Positions 1 to 5,781 of a DNA stretch of 8,071 nucleotides are shown piece after piece (positions within the stretch are counted from its first letter, which is position 1; each line of letters starts with the position of its first letter). The notes below the pieces were generated by a model that saw only the letters and a list, made by a program, of their open reading frames with translations, was not told the DNA's origin and did not search any database. A program made the position numbers and the translations under genes. The DNA comes from Bacteroidota bacterium (GTDB taxonomy: Bacteria; Bacteroidota; Bacteroidia; Bacteroidales; CAJPTX01): NCBI GenBank assembly GCA_002748015.1, contig PDRH01000065.1, positions 1 through 8,071 on the forward strand. Reading direction: 5' to 3'.

Positions 1-1330
1 CATACGCCTCGTTACCCTGGGGGTCCTGGCGGTTATACTCCTCATACCCCAGTTCCTCGTCGATGCCATCGTCAGCGAACGCCAGTACTCCTACAGCGAG
101 GCCCAGCGCTCCATCGCCGAGCCATGGGGGCAGGCCCAGACCATCCTCCCCCCCCGCATCGCCGTCCCCTACGACCAGTACGTAAAGGACAAGAAGGGCC
201 GCATCATCGAAACCCACAAGGGCCTCTCCTTCATCCTGCCCGACAGCGTCAGCATACAGGCCGACATCAGCACCGACTACCGCTACCGGGGCATATACCG
301 CACCCTCCTCAACCAGTCCAAGGTTACCGTAACCGGCGCATTCTCCGCCCTGGAGAACAGCCTCCCCCAGGCCGATAACCGCTATTACTACGTCGACCAG
401 GTGGCCATATTCACCGATGTGACCGACCTCGTAGGCCTCAAGTCCCTCGTCCGCATGAAGCTCAACACCAGCACCATCGAGCTCAAGCCCGGCCTGCCCA
501 GCTTTATGACCGTCGGCGACCGCGACCGCCACCCCCTCTCGGCCCTCATAAGCCTCGACCAGAAGCAACCCATCAACTTCTCCTACACCTACGAACTCAA
601 CGGTTCCGAGGCCATCAGCTTCCTCCCCCTCGCCGGCACCACCTACGTGCGCCTGCACTCCGACTACCCCCACCCCTCCTTCTACGGCGCACTCCTCCCC
701 AACGAGCGGACCATCACCGACAGCGCCACCGATGCCAGCTGGAAAATCCTCTACGTCAACCGCTACTCACCCCAGCAGTTCGACTGGGCCTTCGACGACG
801 ACGGCGACCTCTCCCGCAGCAGCAACGCATCCGACTACTACTACGACACCGATTCCAGCTTCGGCATGAAGTTCCGCGAGACCCGCAACCTCTACGGCCT
901 CGTTGAGCGCGCGGTCAAGTACGGAATACTCCTCATCGTATTCACCTTCCTCACCTTCTTCTTCACCGACCAGTTCACCAACACCAACATCCCCATCGTC
1001 GGGTACCTACTCGTCGGCCTCGCCCTCATACTCTTCTACACCCTCCTGCTCTCCATCGCCGAGTACCTGAGCTTCGGCCCGGCCTTCCTCATATCCGCCC
1101 TCGCCATCACCATACAGATCTCCGTCTACCTCTACGGCTTCGTGCGGCGTATGACCCCCGTCATCTTCTGCTCCGGCGTCCTGGGCATACTCTACACCTT
1201 CCTCTACATAATACTCCGCATGGAGACCTTCCCCCTGCTCATCGGCTCCATCTTCCTCTTCCTCATGCTCGGCGTGGTCATGTACCTCTCCCAGCGCATG
1301 ACCTGGACCGCAGACCCCACCAGGCCATAG
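1..1330 (+). CDS. creD: CreD-family inner membrane protein (5' end cut by window)
   Basis: The reading frame is open from base 2 and ends at TAG 1328-1330, giving 442 visible residues. E. coli CreD is about 450 residues, so probably only 10-20 N-terminal residues are missing. The visible start is a transmembrane helix (RLVTLGVLAVILLIPQFLVD) followed by the family pattern of a Ser/Glu-rich stretch, WGQAQTILPP and VPY. A large extracytoplasmic domain follows. The last ~145 residues form the typical membrane block: RAVKYGILLIVFTFLTFFF, then PIVGYLLVGLALILFYTLLLSIAEYLSF, then three to four more helices ending LSQRMTW. CreD is an inner-membrane protein; in E. coli it belongs to the CreBC regulon and affects colicin and beta-lactam tolerance, and its biochemical role is unknown. 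The canonical 'QY' of the fourth-helix motif is replaced by 'GY'. No SD or promoter is visible. Ile is encoded by ATC and often ATA. The symbol rests on family resemblance. Confidence 0.9.
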   Translation, partial: IRLVTLGVLAVILLIPQFLVDAIVSERQYSYSEAQRSIAEPWGQAQTILPPRIAVPYDQYVKDKKGRIIETHKGLSFILPDSVSIQADISTDYRYRGIYRTLLNQSKVTVTGAFSALENSLPQADNRYYYVDQVAIFTDVTDLVGLKSLVRMKLNTSTIELKPGLPSFMTVGDRDRHPLSALISLDQKQPINFSYTYELNGSEAISFLPLAGTTYVRLHSDYPHPSFYGALLPNERTITDSATDASWKILYVNRYSPQQFDWAFDDDGDLSRSSNASDYYYDTDSSFGMKFRETRNLYGLVERAVKYGILLIVFTFLTFFFTDQFTNTNIPIVGYLLVGLALILFYTLLLSIAEYLSFGPAFLISALAITIQISVYLYGFVRRMTPVIFCSGVLGILYTFLYIILRMETFPLLIGSIFLFLMLGVVMYLSQRMTWTADPTRP

Positions 1331-1376
1331 CCAGGGGCTGAAAGAGAGAAAAAAGAGCAATTTTCACCCCCCTCTA

Positions 1377-1406
1377 TTGTACATCCAAAAAACTGTACTA
1401 CCTTTG
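1377..1406 (+). promoter_or_regulatory. Bacteroidota-type promoter for the tRNA gene
   Basis: A -33 TTG (1377-1379) and a -7 TACCTTTG (1399-1406) are separated by 19 nt. This is an excellent match to the Bacteroidota housekeeping sigma consensus (TTG, N17-23, TAnnTTTG). Transcription would start near 1412, about 24 nt before the mature tRNA, leaving a short leader for RNase P to remove. Confidence 0.85.
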
Positions 1407-1435
1407 CACCGCAAAACGGAAGAGGGGGGTGCAAT

Positions 1436-1509
1436 GGCGAGGTAGCTCAGCTGGTTAGAGCGCATGATTCATAATCATGAGGTCGGCGGTTCAAGCCCGC
1501 CTCTCGCTA
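1436..1509 (+). tRNA. tRNA with CAT anticodon, probably elongator tRNA-Met
   Basis: A full 74-nt cloverleaf is present. The acceptor stem is 1436-1442 with 1502-1508. The D arm lies around 1445-1461. The anticodon stem is 1463-1467 with 1475-1479, enclosing the loop TTCATAA with anticodon CAT at 1470-1472. The T stem is 1485-1489 with 1497-1501 around a TTCAAGC loop, and the discriminator is A1509. CCA is not encoded. The acceptor stem closes with a G1-U72 wobble and also has G7-U66. It lacks the three G-C pairs in the anticodon stem and the 1-72 mismatch of an initiator tRNA, so it is not fMet. A tRNA-Ile2 (CAT modified to lysidine, reading AUA) is the alternative and cannot be fully excluded by eye; elongator Met is more likely. 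The gene stands alone, with its own promoter and terminator. Confidence 0.93.
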
Positions 1510-1527
1510 CTCTTCATAGGCAAAAGG

Positions 1528-1565
1528 AAAAGGGTTGGAGGCCACACGGCTTCCAACCCTTTTTT
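1528..1565 (+). terminator. Intrinsic terminator of the tRNA gene
   Basis: A long hairpin has its 5' arm at 1528-1542 (AAAAGGGTTGGAGGC) and its 3' arm at 1549-1560 running into a T tract ending at 1565. Only one G-T wobble interrupts the pairing, and the loop is 6 nt. It lies 18 nt after the tRNA. The A-tract before and T-tract after the GC stem may let it also work on the opposite strand. Confidence 0.9.
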
Positions 1566-1700
1566 CGTGTATACTACCGCCCCTGCTAGCCCTCCTGGCC
1601 ATATTTAAGCGCTACATTCCTAGGCCATTAGCACCCATACCTAAACCTTTCCCCCGCACCAACCGTTTAGATAAAGACACGCAACGAAGGAACGAATATC

Positions 1701-2324
1701 TTGTACAGGCAACGCAACCTACGAATCCTCCCCCTGATCTTGCTGGCCCTCGTCGGCCTGCTGCGCATCGGCTACGCCCAGGAGGACCCCACCGCATTCA
1801 AGATGGCAGACGGTATCCTCCTCCCCTGCTGGGTGGAGAACGGCGACACCATACCCTACGCCTACATACCACCCGTAACCGTCGCCGCCCCCCGCAAATT
1901 CAAGAGCAGGCGCAACTACTGGGCCTACCAGCGCAAGATCCGAAACCTCAAGAAGGTGTACCCCTACGCCAAGATGGCCCGCGATACCCTCCGCAAGATG
2001 GACTCCGTCTACCTCACCCTCAAGACCCGGCGTGAGCAACGCCGCTACGTCCAGAAGATGAATAAGCAGCTCCGCCGGCAGTTCGAAAAGCAGATACGCC
2101 GCCTGACCTACTCGCAGGGCAGGATGTTCATCAAGCTCATCGACCGCGAGACCGGTCGCTCCACCTTCGCCATCATCAAGCAGTTCAAGGGCGGATTCAC
2201 GGCCTCCTTCTTCCAGGGGGTCGCCAGGCTATTCGGCGAGGACCTCAAGGCCCGCTACGACCCCACCGGGGCAGACCGCATACTCGAAGAGCTCATCCAG
2301 GAGTACGAGATGGGGCGCCTGTAG
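1701..2324 (+). CDS. DUF4294-family exported protein
   Basis: This 207-residue protein begins with a cleavable signal peptide (basic YRQRN, hydrophobic LRILPLILLALVGLL, then RIGYAQE), so it is exported; cleavage is likely after Ala-26 or near Gln-27. The mature part has the DUF4294 pattern: DGILLPCWVENGDTIPYAYI at about residues 35-54, then a long basic stretch with RRNYWAYQRKIRNLKKVYPYAK, then RMFIKLIDRETGRSTF and the C-terminal Phe-rich FKGGFTASFFQGVARLFG. DUF4294 is a Bacteroidota-restricted family of unknown function. The start is TTG at 1701: an in-frame stop sits at 1668-1670, no ATG lies between, and the first ATG (1803) would remove the signal peptide. An ATA at 1671 is a less likely start. 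No clear promoter was seen in 1566-1700. The gene ends in TAG and is very C-rich on this strand, like creD. Confidence 0.88.
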   Translation: MYRQRNLRILPLILLALVGLLRIGYAQEDPTAFKMADGILLPCWVENGDTIPYAYIPPVTVAAPRKFKSRRNYWAYQRKIRNLKKVYPYAKMARDTLRKMDSVYLTLKTRREQRRYVQKMNKQLRRQFEKQIRRLTYSQGRMFIKLIDRETGRSTFAIIKQFKGGFTASFFQGVARLFGEDLKARYDPTGADRILEELIQEYEMGRL

Positions 2325-2420
2325 TCCCCCTCACCCATCCGCCCGTTCCCCCAGGCCAGGGGTATCCATTCCCCATTTTCCTACACCCTTTGGCATCGCC
2401 CACCCCGTACGTGGTTTATC

Positions 2421-2440
2421 CCCCCGTGCGGGGGCTTTTT
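2421..2440 (+). terminator. Probable intrinsic terminator after the DUF4294 gene
   Basis: A 5-bp all-GC stem (CCCCC 2421-2425 with GGGGG 2430-2434, loop GTGC) is followed by C and five Ts (2436-2440). It lies 97 nt after the TAG stop. The stem is short but very stable, and the T tract is on the correct side for + strand transcription. Confidence 0.6.
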
Positions 2441-2690
2441 ATTACCGACCCCCATCCATTATCCCTGCGGCGTGGCCTTCCAACCAGTGCTACTACCAGC
2501 TCGCCCGGCCTAGCGGCGCATTACCTAGTGCCATAGGGTGGCCGGTAGCGCGTAGGCATGGCGACTACCTGCATGCCTAGAATATCAAGTATAGCAACAT
2601 CAAATATGCGACGGATTCTACCAGCGGAAGCCAGGGTCTGCCTAGGGGTTCCCTCCGTATTTCCCGGAGAAATACGGAGGGAACCCCCTC
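2441..2690. other. Intergenic stretch without a convincing gene
   Basis: No credible coding region was seen. A 60-codon frame on the minus strand (2521-2703) looks accidental: it runs through the perfect inverted repeat and has no recognisable motif. The stretch holds an 8-bp inverted repeat (TAGGCATG 2553-2560 with CATGCCTA 2572-2579, 11-nt loop). It also holds a block at 2581-2619 that aligns without gaps to 4532-4570 (29 of 39 identical), and the 19-bp inverted repeat listed separately. Confidence 0.6.
2645..2687. repeat. Perfect 19-bp inverted repeat (strong hairpin)
   Basis: The left arm GGGGTTCCCTCCGTATTTC (2645-2663) is the exact reverse complement of the right arm (2669-2687), with a 5-nt loop CCGGA. 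There is no T tract on either side, so it is not a typical intrinsic terminator. It lies in a segment that is about 57 nt longer than the matching segment near 4571-4584, so it looks like an insertion or local expansion in this copy. On the minus strand it sits about 25 nt beyond the TAG of the decayed ankyrin-type tail, so it could have acted as a 3' end structure for that gene. Confidence 0.85.
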
Positions 2691-2741
2691 CCGGGGCGTG
2701 CATGCCCCCTTGCTAGTAGACCGAATCCAGCTGGATGCCAT
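2691..2741. repeat. 51-bp direct repeat, copy A (matches 4585-4635)
   Basis: It is identical to 4585-4635 except for one base (G2733 versus T4627). Both copies contain a hairpin GGGGC-GTGCAT-GCCCC (2693-2708 here), a short spacer, and the last codons of an ankyrin-type gene on the minus strand. Copies A and B have the same orientation and bracket the lipoprotein pair. Confidence 0.92.
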
Positions 2742-2799
2742 TAGAGCTTGCCTCACTGGCTATATCCTCGTGTTGGGGACGGCGCTCCTCCATGGATGG
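2713..2799 (-). pseudogene. Decayed 3' tail of an ankyrin-gene paralogue
   Basis: On the minus strand the last eight codons before TAG (2713-2715) read GIQLDSVY, against GIKLDSVY at the end of the intact ankyrin lipoprotein (4607-5554). Reading further upstream gives EERRPQHEDIASEASSN, which can be lined up without gaps with the intact EELRHSLTTGVYD region, though only weakly. An in-frame TGA (2800-2802 on the plus strand as TCA) closes the frame after 28 codons. No ankyrin-like sequence was recognisable beyond it up to about 2960. This is best read as the remnant of a second copy of the ankyrin gene, mostly deleted or decayed. A 26-codon peptide starting at ATG (2791-2793) is possible but unlikely to be a real gene. 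Confidence 0.7.
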
Positions 2800-2802
2800 T
2801 CA

Positions 2803-3013
2803 GTCCTATGAGTTCAACGCTGGCAGGTTCATCCAATGCCGGTCAACTTGCAGTATGCCGTAGAGGGCACGCTACCCTTTACAATGCTCCTGCCAATGAT
2901 TAAAGCCTGGACAAAGTAACATACCGAAGCCTTTTGTTCCAACGTGTTAGACAATAGAAATAAACTATTTGCCTATGATAACCTACCATTCGTCAACAAG
3001 AGTTGCACGAAAG
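2803..3013. other. Intergenic, shifting to AT-rich
   Basis: No gene is recognised. Composition falls from GC-rich to about one-third GC (20 of 60 bases in 2941-3000). A frame of 82 codons (2969-3217) starts here but has no signal peptide or family motif and overlaps the lipoprotein start, so I do not call it a gene. The AT-rich part leads into the promoter of the lipoprotein pair. Confidence 0.5.
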
Positions 3014-3044
3014 TTGCTTCCTATAACCAACCAGAGTATATTTG
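3014..3044 (+). promoter_or_regulatory. Promoter of the lipoprotein pair
   Basis: TTG (3014-3016), 20 nt, then TATATTTG (3037-3044) fits the Bacteroidota consensus TTG-N19-TAnnTTTG in an AT-rich setting. Transcription would start near 3050, leaving a leader of roughly 140 nt before the lipoprotein ATG at 3193. Confidence 0.75.
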
Positions 3045-3071
3045 CATACATTCTAAACGGGAGGTTTTGTT

Positions 3072-3113
3072 ATGAGAAAGGTTTGTTATCTATTTGCTAT
3101 TGTGTTTCTATGA
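3072..3113 (+). CDS. Possible 13-codon leader ORF or signal-peptide remnant
   Basis: ATG AGA AAG at 3072 opens a frame encoding MRKVCYLFAIVFL and stops at TGA 3111-3113. The peptide looks like the first half of a Bacteroidota lipoprotein signal peptide (MRK, then a hydrophobic run) but ends before any lipobox. It lies about 20 nt after the predicted transcription start of the lipoprotein pair. It may be a leader peptide, or the broken start of a third lipoprotein gene. The sequence after the stop shows no lipoprotein-like continuation in that frame. Nothing but position and composition supports it. Confidence 0.35.
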   Translation: MRKVCYLFAIVFL

Positions 3114-3192
3114 ATAGCGACATCCCCCTCATTTACCCAGAGATATGGGAATCGGGGGGGATGCTGCAAAACCAATCAATATTGACGGAGAC

Positions 3193-3726
3193 ATGCGAGG
3201 GAAATATCTTCTTCTAATGCTACCCATCCTTTTTCTGTCTAGCTGCCAGAAGGAGGAAGAGGATAAGGGTGAAGTACAACAAGAGATTATCGGGGATTTT
3301 GATGGTTCCCTAGGCCCAGACCTCGGGTTAAACCTGGCCTTTGAACAGAATCACCAGCCCATCCCCATACTGGACCTAAAAGTGGAGCTATATACCATGC
3401 CTCTCCCGGGGGTATACGAGAAGGTCTACGACCCTTCTACTACGTGTCAAGATGGCTATACCAAGTCGTACCTGTACAATAGGCTCGAAATCGGTTTTGA
3501 CGAGCCGACGAGCGGGAAGCGTGGGGTTTCAGCACTCTACATTGCCATCAACGGGGGGAGGAAGAACCGGCTCGAGATGACCAGCGTTCTGAATGAGGAG
3601 TACCAAGAATACGAAAAGGAATCGGTCTGCCTCAACGGTGGGAAGATCATATGGCAGAAGCCGGACCGTACCGATCTCCCCCATCTTCAGCTCGCAGCGG
3701 ATGGTCTGCTAACCTACGAGGAGTAG
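3193..3726 (+). CDS. Lipoprotein, first of a paralogous pair, family unrecognised
   Basis: The chosen ATG at 3193 gives 177 residues starting MRGKYLLLMLPILFLSSC. This is a signal peptide with lipobox FLSSC, so Cys-18 would be acylated. An upstream in-frame ATG at 3145 would add 16 polar residues before the signal peptide and is unlikely. Directly after Cys comes QKEEED, very close to the QKDDE-type surface export signal described in Capnocytophaga canimorsus, so outer-leaflet, surface-exposed location is inferred. The mature part contains VELYT, LYIAINGGRKNRLEM, CLNGGKIIWQKP and LQLAADGLLT, each with a counterpart in the next gene. I recognise no named domain. It ends in TAG and is 64 nt upstream of its paralogue, which has no clear promoter of its own, so the two are probably co-transcribed. 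A run of seven Gs (3154-3160) lies in its leader. Confidence 0.8.
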   Translation: MRGKYLLLMLPILFLSSCQKEEEDKGEVQQEIIGDFDGSLGPDLGLNLAFEQNHQPIPILDLKVELYTMPLPGVYEKVYDPSTTCQDGYTKSYLYNRLEIGFDEPTSGKRGVSALYIAINGGRKNRLEMTSVLNEEYQEYEKESVCLNGGKIIWQKPDRTDLPHLQLAADGLLTYEE

Positions 3727-3790
3727 AGCCTGCTGATGGCTTCGCCTCCATGCACAACCAGCCAGATAAGCTAACCAAACATTTAGCCCC

Positions 3791-4345
3791 ATGCGAAAAA
3801 TGTATAGACTCTACATCCTGGTGCTACTCATCCCCCTCATGGCCTGCACAAAGAACGACGATGAGAATAGGCCCTTTCCTGACCCTGAGCCCGGGATGGA
3901 GGGCGTAGTAAAGGACAACTTCCTCTGCCTCATCCTCGAGGATAGCGGAAAACCACTCGCCACTGAGGACATCCAAATCGATCTCTACACGGAGAGCGGA
4001 GGTGAATACAAGAAGTTCAATAGGCCAAACCTGGCATACCCCATGGGCTATGCCCCTAGCCCCTACGGCGACCACTTCTACATCTTCTTCCCCGAAGAGG
4101 GGATACGTAGCAGTGGCCTCAAATCCAACCTGTACATCTCCATCAACGGGGGCAAGAAGAACCTGCTGGAGATGCGTTTCCCTGACCGCGAAGGCTACTA
4201 CAAGAAGGAAGCGGTGCTCCTCAATGGGAGTACCATCTGGCAGAAACCCACGCTGCGGCTGGAGCATATTCGTCTCCAGCTCGCTACGGATGGGACGCTA
4301 ACGCAAAGGGAGCAGCAGCGCAGCATAGCCCCCGCTTCTCTCTGA
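3791..4345 (+). CDS. Lipoprotein, second of the paralogous pair, family unrecognised
   Basis: This 184-residue protein begins MRKMYRLYILVLLIPLMAC, a signal peptide with lipobox PLMAC (Cys-19). It is followed by TKNDDE, again a Lys/Asp/Glu patch that suggests surface export. Paralogy with the preceding gene is plain: IQIDLYT versus LKVELYT, LYISINGGKKNLLEM versus LYIAINGGRKNRLEM, LLNGSTIWQKP versus CLNGGKIIWQKP, and LQLATDGTLT versus LQLAADGLLT. The repeated order and spacing indicate a tandem duplication, now well diverged in the middle. The start could also be Met-4 (3800). It ends in TGA, the only complete gene here not using TAG, and has a slightly longer basic C-terminus (QREQQRSIAPASL). 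It converges on the ankyrin lipoprotein gene. The function is unknown; nothing in the sequence indicates an enzyme. Confidence 0.82.
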   Translation: MRKMYRLYILVLLIPLMACTKNDDENRPFPDPEPGMEGVVKDNFLCLILEDSGKPLATEDIQIDLYTESGGEYKKFNRPNLAYPMGYAPSPYGDHFYIFFPEEGIRSSGLKSNLYISINGGKKNLLEMRFPDREGYYKKEAVLLNGSTIWQKPTLRLEHIRLQLATDGTLTQREQQRSIAPASL

Positions 4346-4389
4346 ACATCGCATATATTGTCTGCCCCTCCGCATACTTGTATCTTGCT

Positions 4390-4424
4390 GGCTGCAGGGG
4401 ATTCGTGCGCGGCCCCCTGCAGCC
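4390..4424. terminator. Hairpin between convergent genes, possible terminator
   Basis: GGCTGCAGGGG (4390-4400) is the exact reverse complement of CCCCTGCAGCC (4414-4424), with a 13-nt loop. It lies 44 nt after the TGA of the second lipoprotein. No T tract follows on the + strand, so it may be an RNA 3'-end stabiliser or a bidirectional barrier rather than a classic intrinsic terminator. Confidence 0.5.
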
Positions 4425-4584
4425 TTGAGCTGCAGCTGGAAGCAGAACATGCGTTCCAGAGAAAAGCCAGGGTATAGGCCATCATTTCAAGCTTTCACTC
4501 TAAATCGCCCTACGTTGCACCGACTACTACAAATATCGAGCATAGCAGCATCGCATGGAGCTCGGATTCTGGTGGTCCCCCTTT

Positions 4585-4635
4585 CCGGGGCGTGCATGCC
4601 CCCTTGCTAGTAGACCGAATCCAGCTTGATGCCAT
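4585..4635. repeat. 51-bp direct repeat, copy B (matches 2691-2741)
   Basis: It differs from copy A by one base. It spans the last nine codons and TAG of the ankyrin lipoprotein on the minus strand, plus the hairpin GGGGC-GTGCAT-GCCCC at 4587-4602 just beyond the stop. The hairpin may form the 3' end of the ankyrin transcript. The weaker block 4532-4570 (29 of 39 identical to 2581-2619) extends the similarity further downstream of the gene. Confidence 0.92.
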
Positions 4636-5554
4636 CGTAGACCCCTGTCGTTAGGCTATGCCGTAGCTCTTCGATAAACGCCTTTTCTTGCTCGCTCAGC
4701 TTGTCCTTGTACTTCTGCGGTACGCTGTCGTACCGCGCCACTCTGGCGGCGATCCCTCGCCGGATTGATATCTCAACGGGGAATTGCACGCCGTATTTAT
4801 CGGCTAGTAGCTGCTTTAGCGCCAAGGCCTCATCCAGGAACTCCGAGCTGCTCACCGAGCTATGCGTTTTGATCTCCTCCTCAACGGCGGAAGCTACGGA
4901 ATGCCCCCACAGCTCGATCTGCATAGGGTTGGCGCCCTTCTCCAGGAGGAAGTGGAAGATCTTCATGTTCTTGATGGTGTAGGCCGTCGATAGGGGTGGG
5001 GTACCGCTAATGGCTGGCGTGTGGTTGATATTCGCCCCGTGGGCTAGGAGTAGCTCGTAGAGGTCGGTGTCGTATATCTCGTTCATCAGCATGTCGTCCA
5101 ATGGTGATGTGGCCAGCGGGTTGTTCAAATCGACGTGGTACTTGAGCAGCAGGTCTACCATCTTCCTGTTGGGGCCGCGCACCGCCATATTCATGTTGCC
5201 GATGCCGCTCCCGCGCGTGGTGATGTGGATAACGGCATCGATGTCAGCTCCGAGCTCCAGGAGGGTTTCAGCGGACTTCACCCTGCCCGCACTCACGGCG
5301 TAGTTGAGGTAGGTGTTTTCGTACAGATGGCCCTGCCGGGTGATTTCCGGGCTGGTTTCCCTCGTGCTGGGGTCGTAGCCCTCCTCCTTCACGAGGCGGA
5401 TGATCTCGTCGGTGTCCTCCTCGGCGATGGCCCGGCCCATGATGAGGTTCCTACCCGCAAAGTAGTTCTCCGGCGGGTATTTATTGCTTTGGCAGGCCGT
5501 ACTCCCGGAGGCTACCATGGCGATGGCTGATAGTATAGCTAGTAGATTTCTCAT
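4607..5554 (-). CDS. Ankyrin-repeat lipoprotein
   Basis: This 315-residue protein starts MRNLLAILSAIAMVASGSTAC, a signal peptide with lipobox STAC (Cys-21). The body holds about five ankyrin-like units: residues 35-63 (AIAEEDTDEIIRLVKEEGYDPS), 78-106 (TYLNYAVSAGRVKSAETLLE, GADID), 119-147 (NMAVRGPNRKMVDLLLKYHVDLN), 149-178 (YELLLAHGANIN) and 185-210 (PPLSTAYTIKNMKIFHFLLE, KGANP). A non-ankyrin, partly charged C-terminus (about 220-315) ends GIKLDSVY. Ankyrin repeats bind proteins; the lipid anchor places it at a membrane facing the periplasm or outside. Ankyrin lipoproteins of this general layout serve as immunity proteins to type VI lipase effectors in some proteobacteria, but no effector gene is visible here, so that is only a possibility. 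The gene stops with TAG and converges on the lipoprotein pair. A related tail lies at 2713-2799. Confidence 0.82.
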   Translation of the reverse strand: MRNLLAILSAIAMVASGSTACQSNKYPPENYFAGRNLIMGRAIAEEDTDEIIRLVKEEGYDPSTRETSPEITRQGHLYENTYLNYAVSAGRVKSAETLLELGADIDAVIHITTRGSGIGNMNMAVRGPNRKMVDLLLKYHVDLNNPLATSPLDDMLMNEIYDTDLYELLLAHGANINHTPAISGTPPLSTAYTIKNMKIFHFLLEKGANPMQIELWGHSVASAVEEEIKTHSSVSSSEFLDEALALKQLLADKYGVQFPVEISIRRGIAARVARYDSVPQKYKDKLSEQEKAFIEELRHSLTTGVYDGIKLDSVY

Positions 5555-5662
5555 GATTGGATGGTTGCTGGGCCTGGGTGGTCAAGATGCCCTTGTTCTT
5601 CTGTTCTTCTACGATGGCCGGTATAGCTTCAGTTTGGAGCGATGGCTATACCGCGCCGGATA

Positions 5663-5670
5663 CAAAGCTA
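5663..5670 (-). promoter_or_regulatory. Possible -7 element for the ankyrin lipoprotein
   Basis: Read on the minus strand this is TAGCTTTG, a full match to TAnnTTTG, placed about 109 nt before the ATG. A TTG at the proper -33 distance is lacking, so the promoter is weak or false. A second minus-strand match, TACATTTG (5763-5770), lies farther upstream, also without a -33 TTG. The surrounding 5555-5781 stretch separates two divergent genes and shows no further gene. Confidence 0.35.
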
Positions 5671-5781
5671 GCGAAAAATCTGCTTTTGTAGTAGGTCGTG
5701 TAACCTTTGGTGGTTTGCACCCGTACAGGATGGTAGCAAGGAGATATTTCCGTTTAACCCTCCAAATGTAGGATAGATCTC

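Noticed and set aside
1007..1360. Minus-strand open frame of 117 codons, very acidic
   Set aside because: It is antisense to the creD membrane helices. Its Glu/Gly-rich content is what the C-rich creD codons give when read backwards, and it has no motif or start signal.
1436..1509. tRNA as attachment site of an integrated island
   Set aside because: I found no second copy of the tRNA 3' end in the window, no integrase gene, and the tRNA has its own intact terminator.
1535..2035. Plus-strand frame of 166 codons over the tRNA terminator and DUF4294 gene
   Set aside because: It starts inside the terminator stem and is a Pro/Arg-rich shadow of the DUF4294 frame, which has a signal peptide and family match.
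2521..2703. Minus-strand 60-codon frame
   Set aside because: It reads through the perfect inverted repeat and the repeat copy A, with no recognisable motif and no conserved counterpart near 4600.
2969..3217. Plus-strand 82-codon frame
   Set aside because: It spans the promoter and leader of the lipoprotein pair and overlaps the better-supported lipoprotein start; its composition is not protein-like.
5684..5717. Promoter for the DUF6266-like gene (TTTTG ... TAACCTTTG / GTGGTTTG)
   Set aside because: The spacing and the -7 bases do not fit together; no pairing gives both a proper TTG and TAnnTTTG at about 19 nt.
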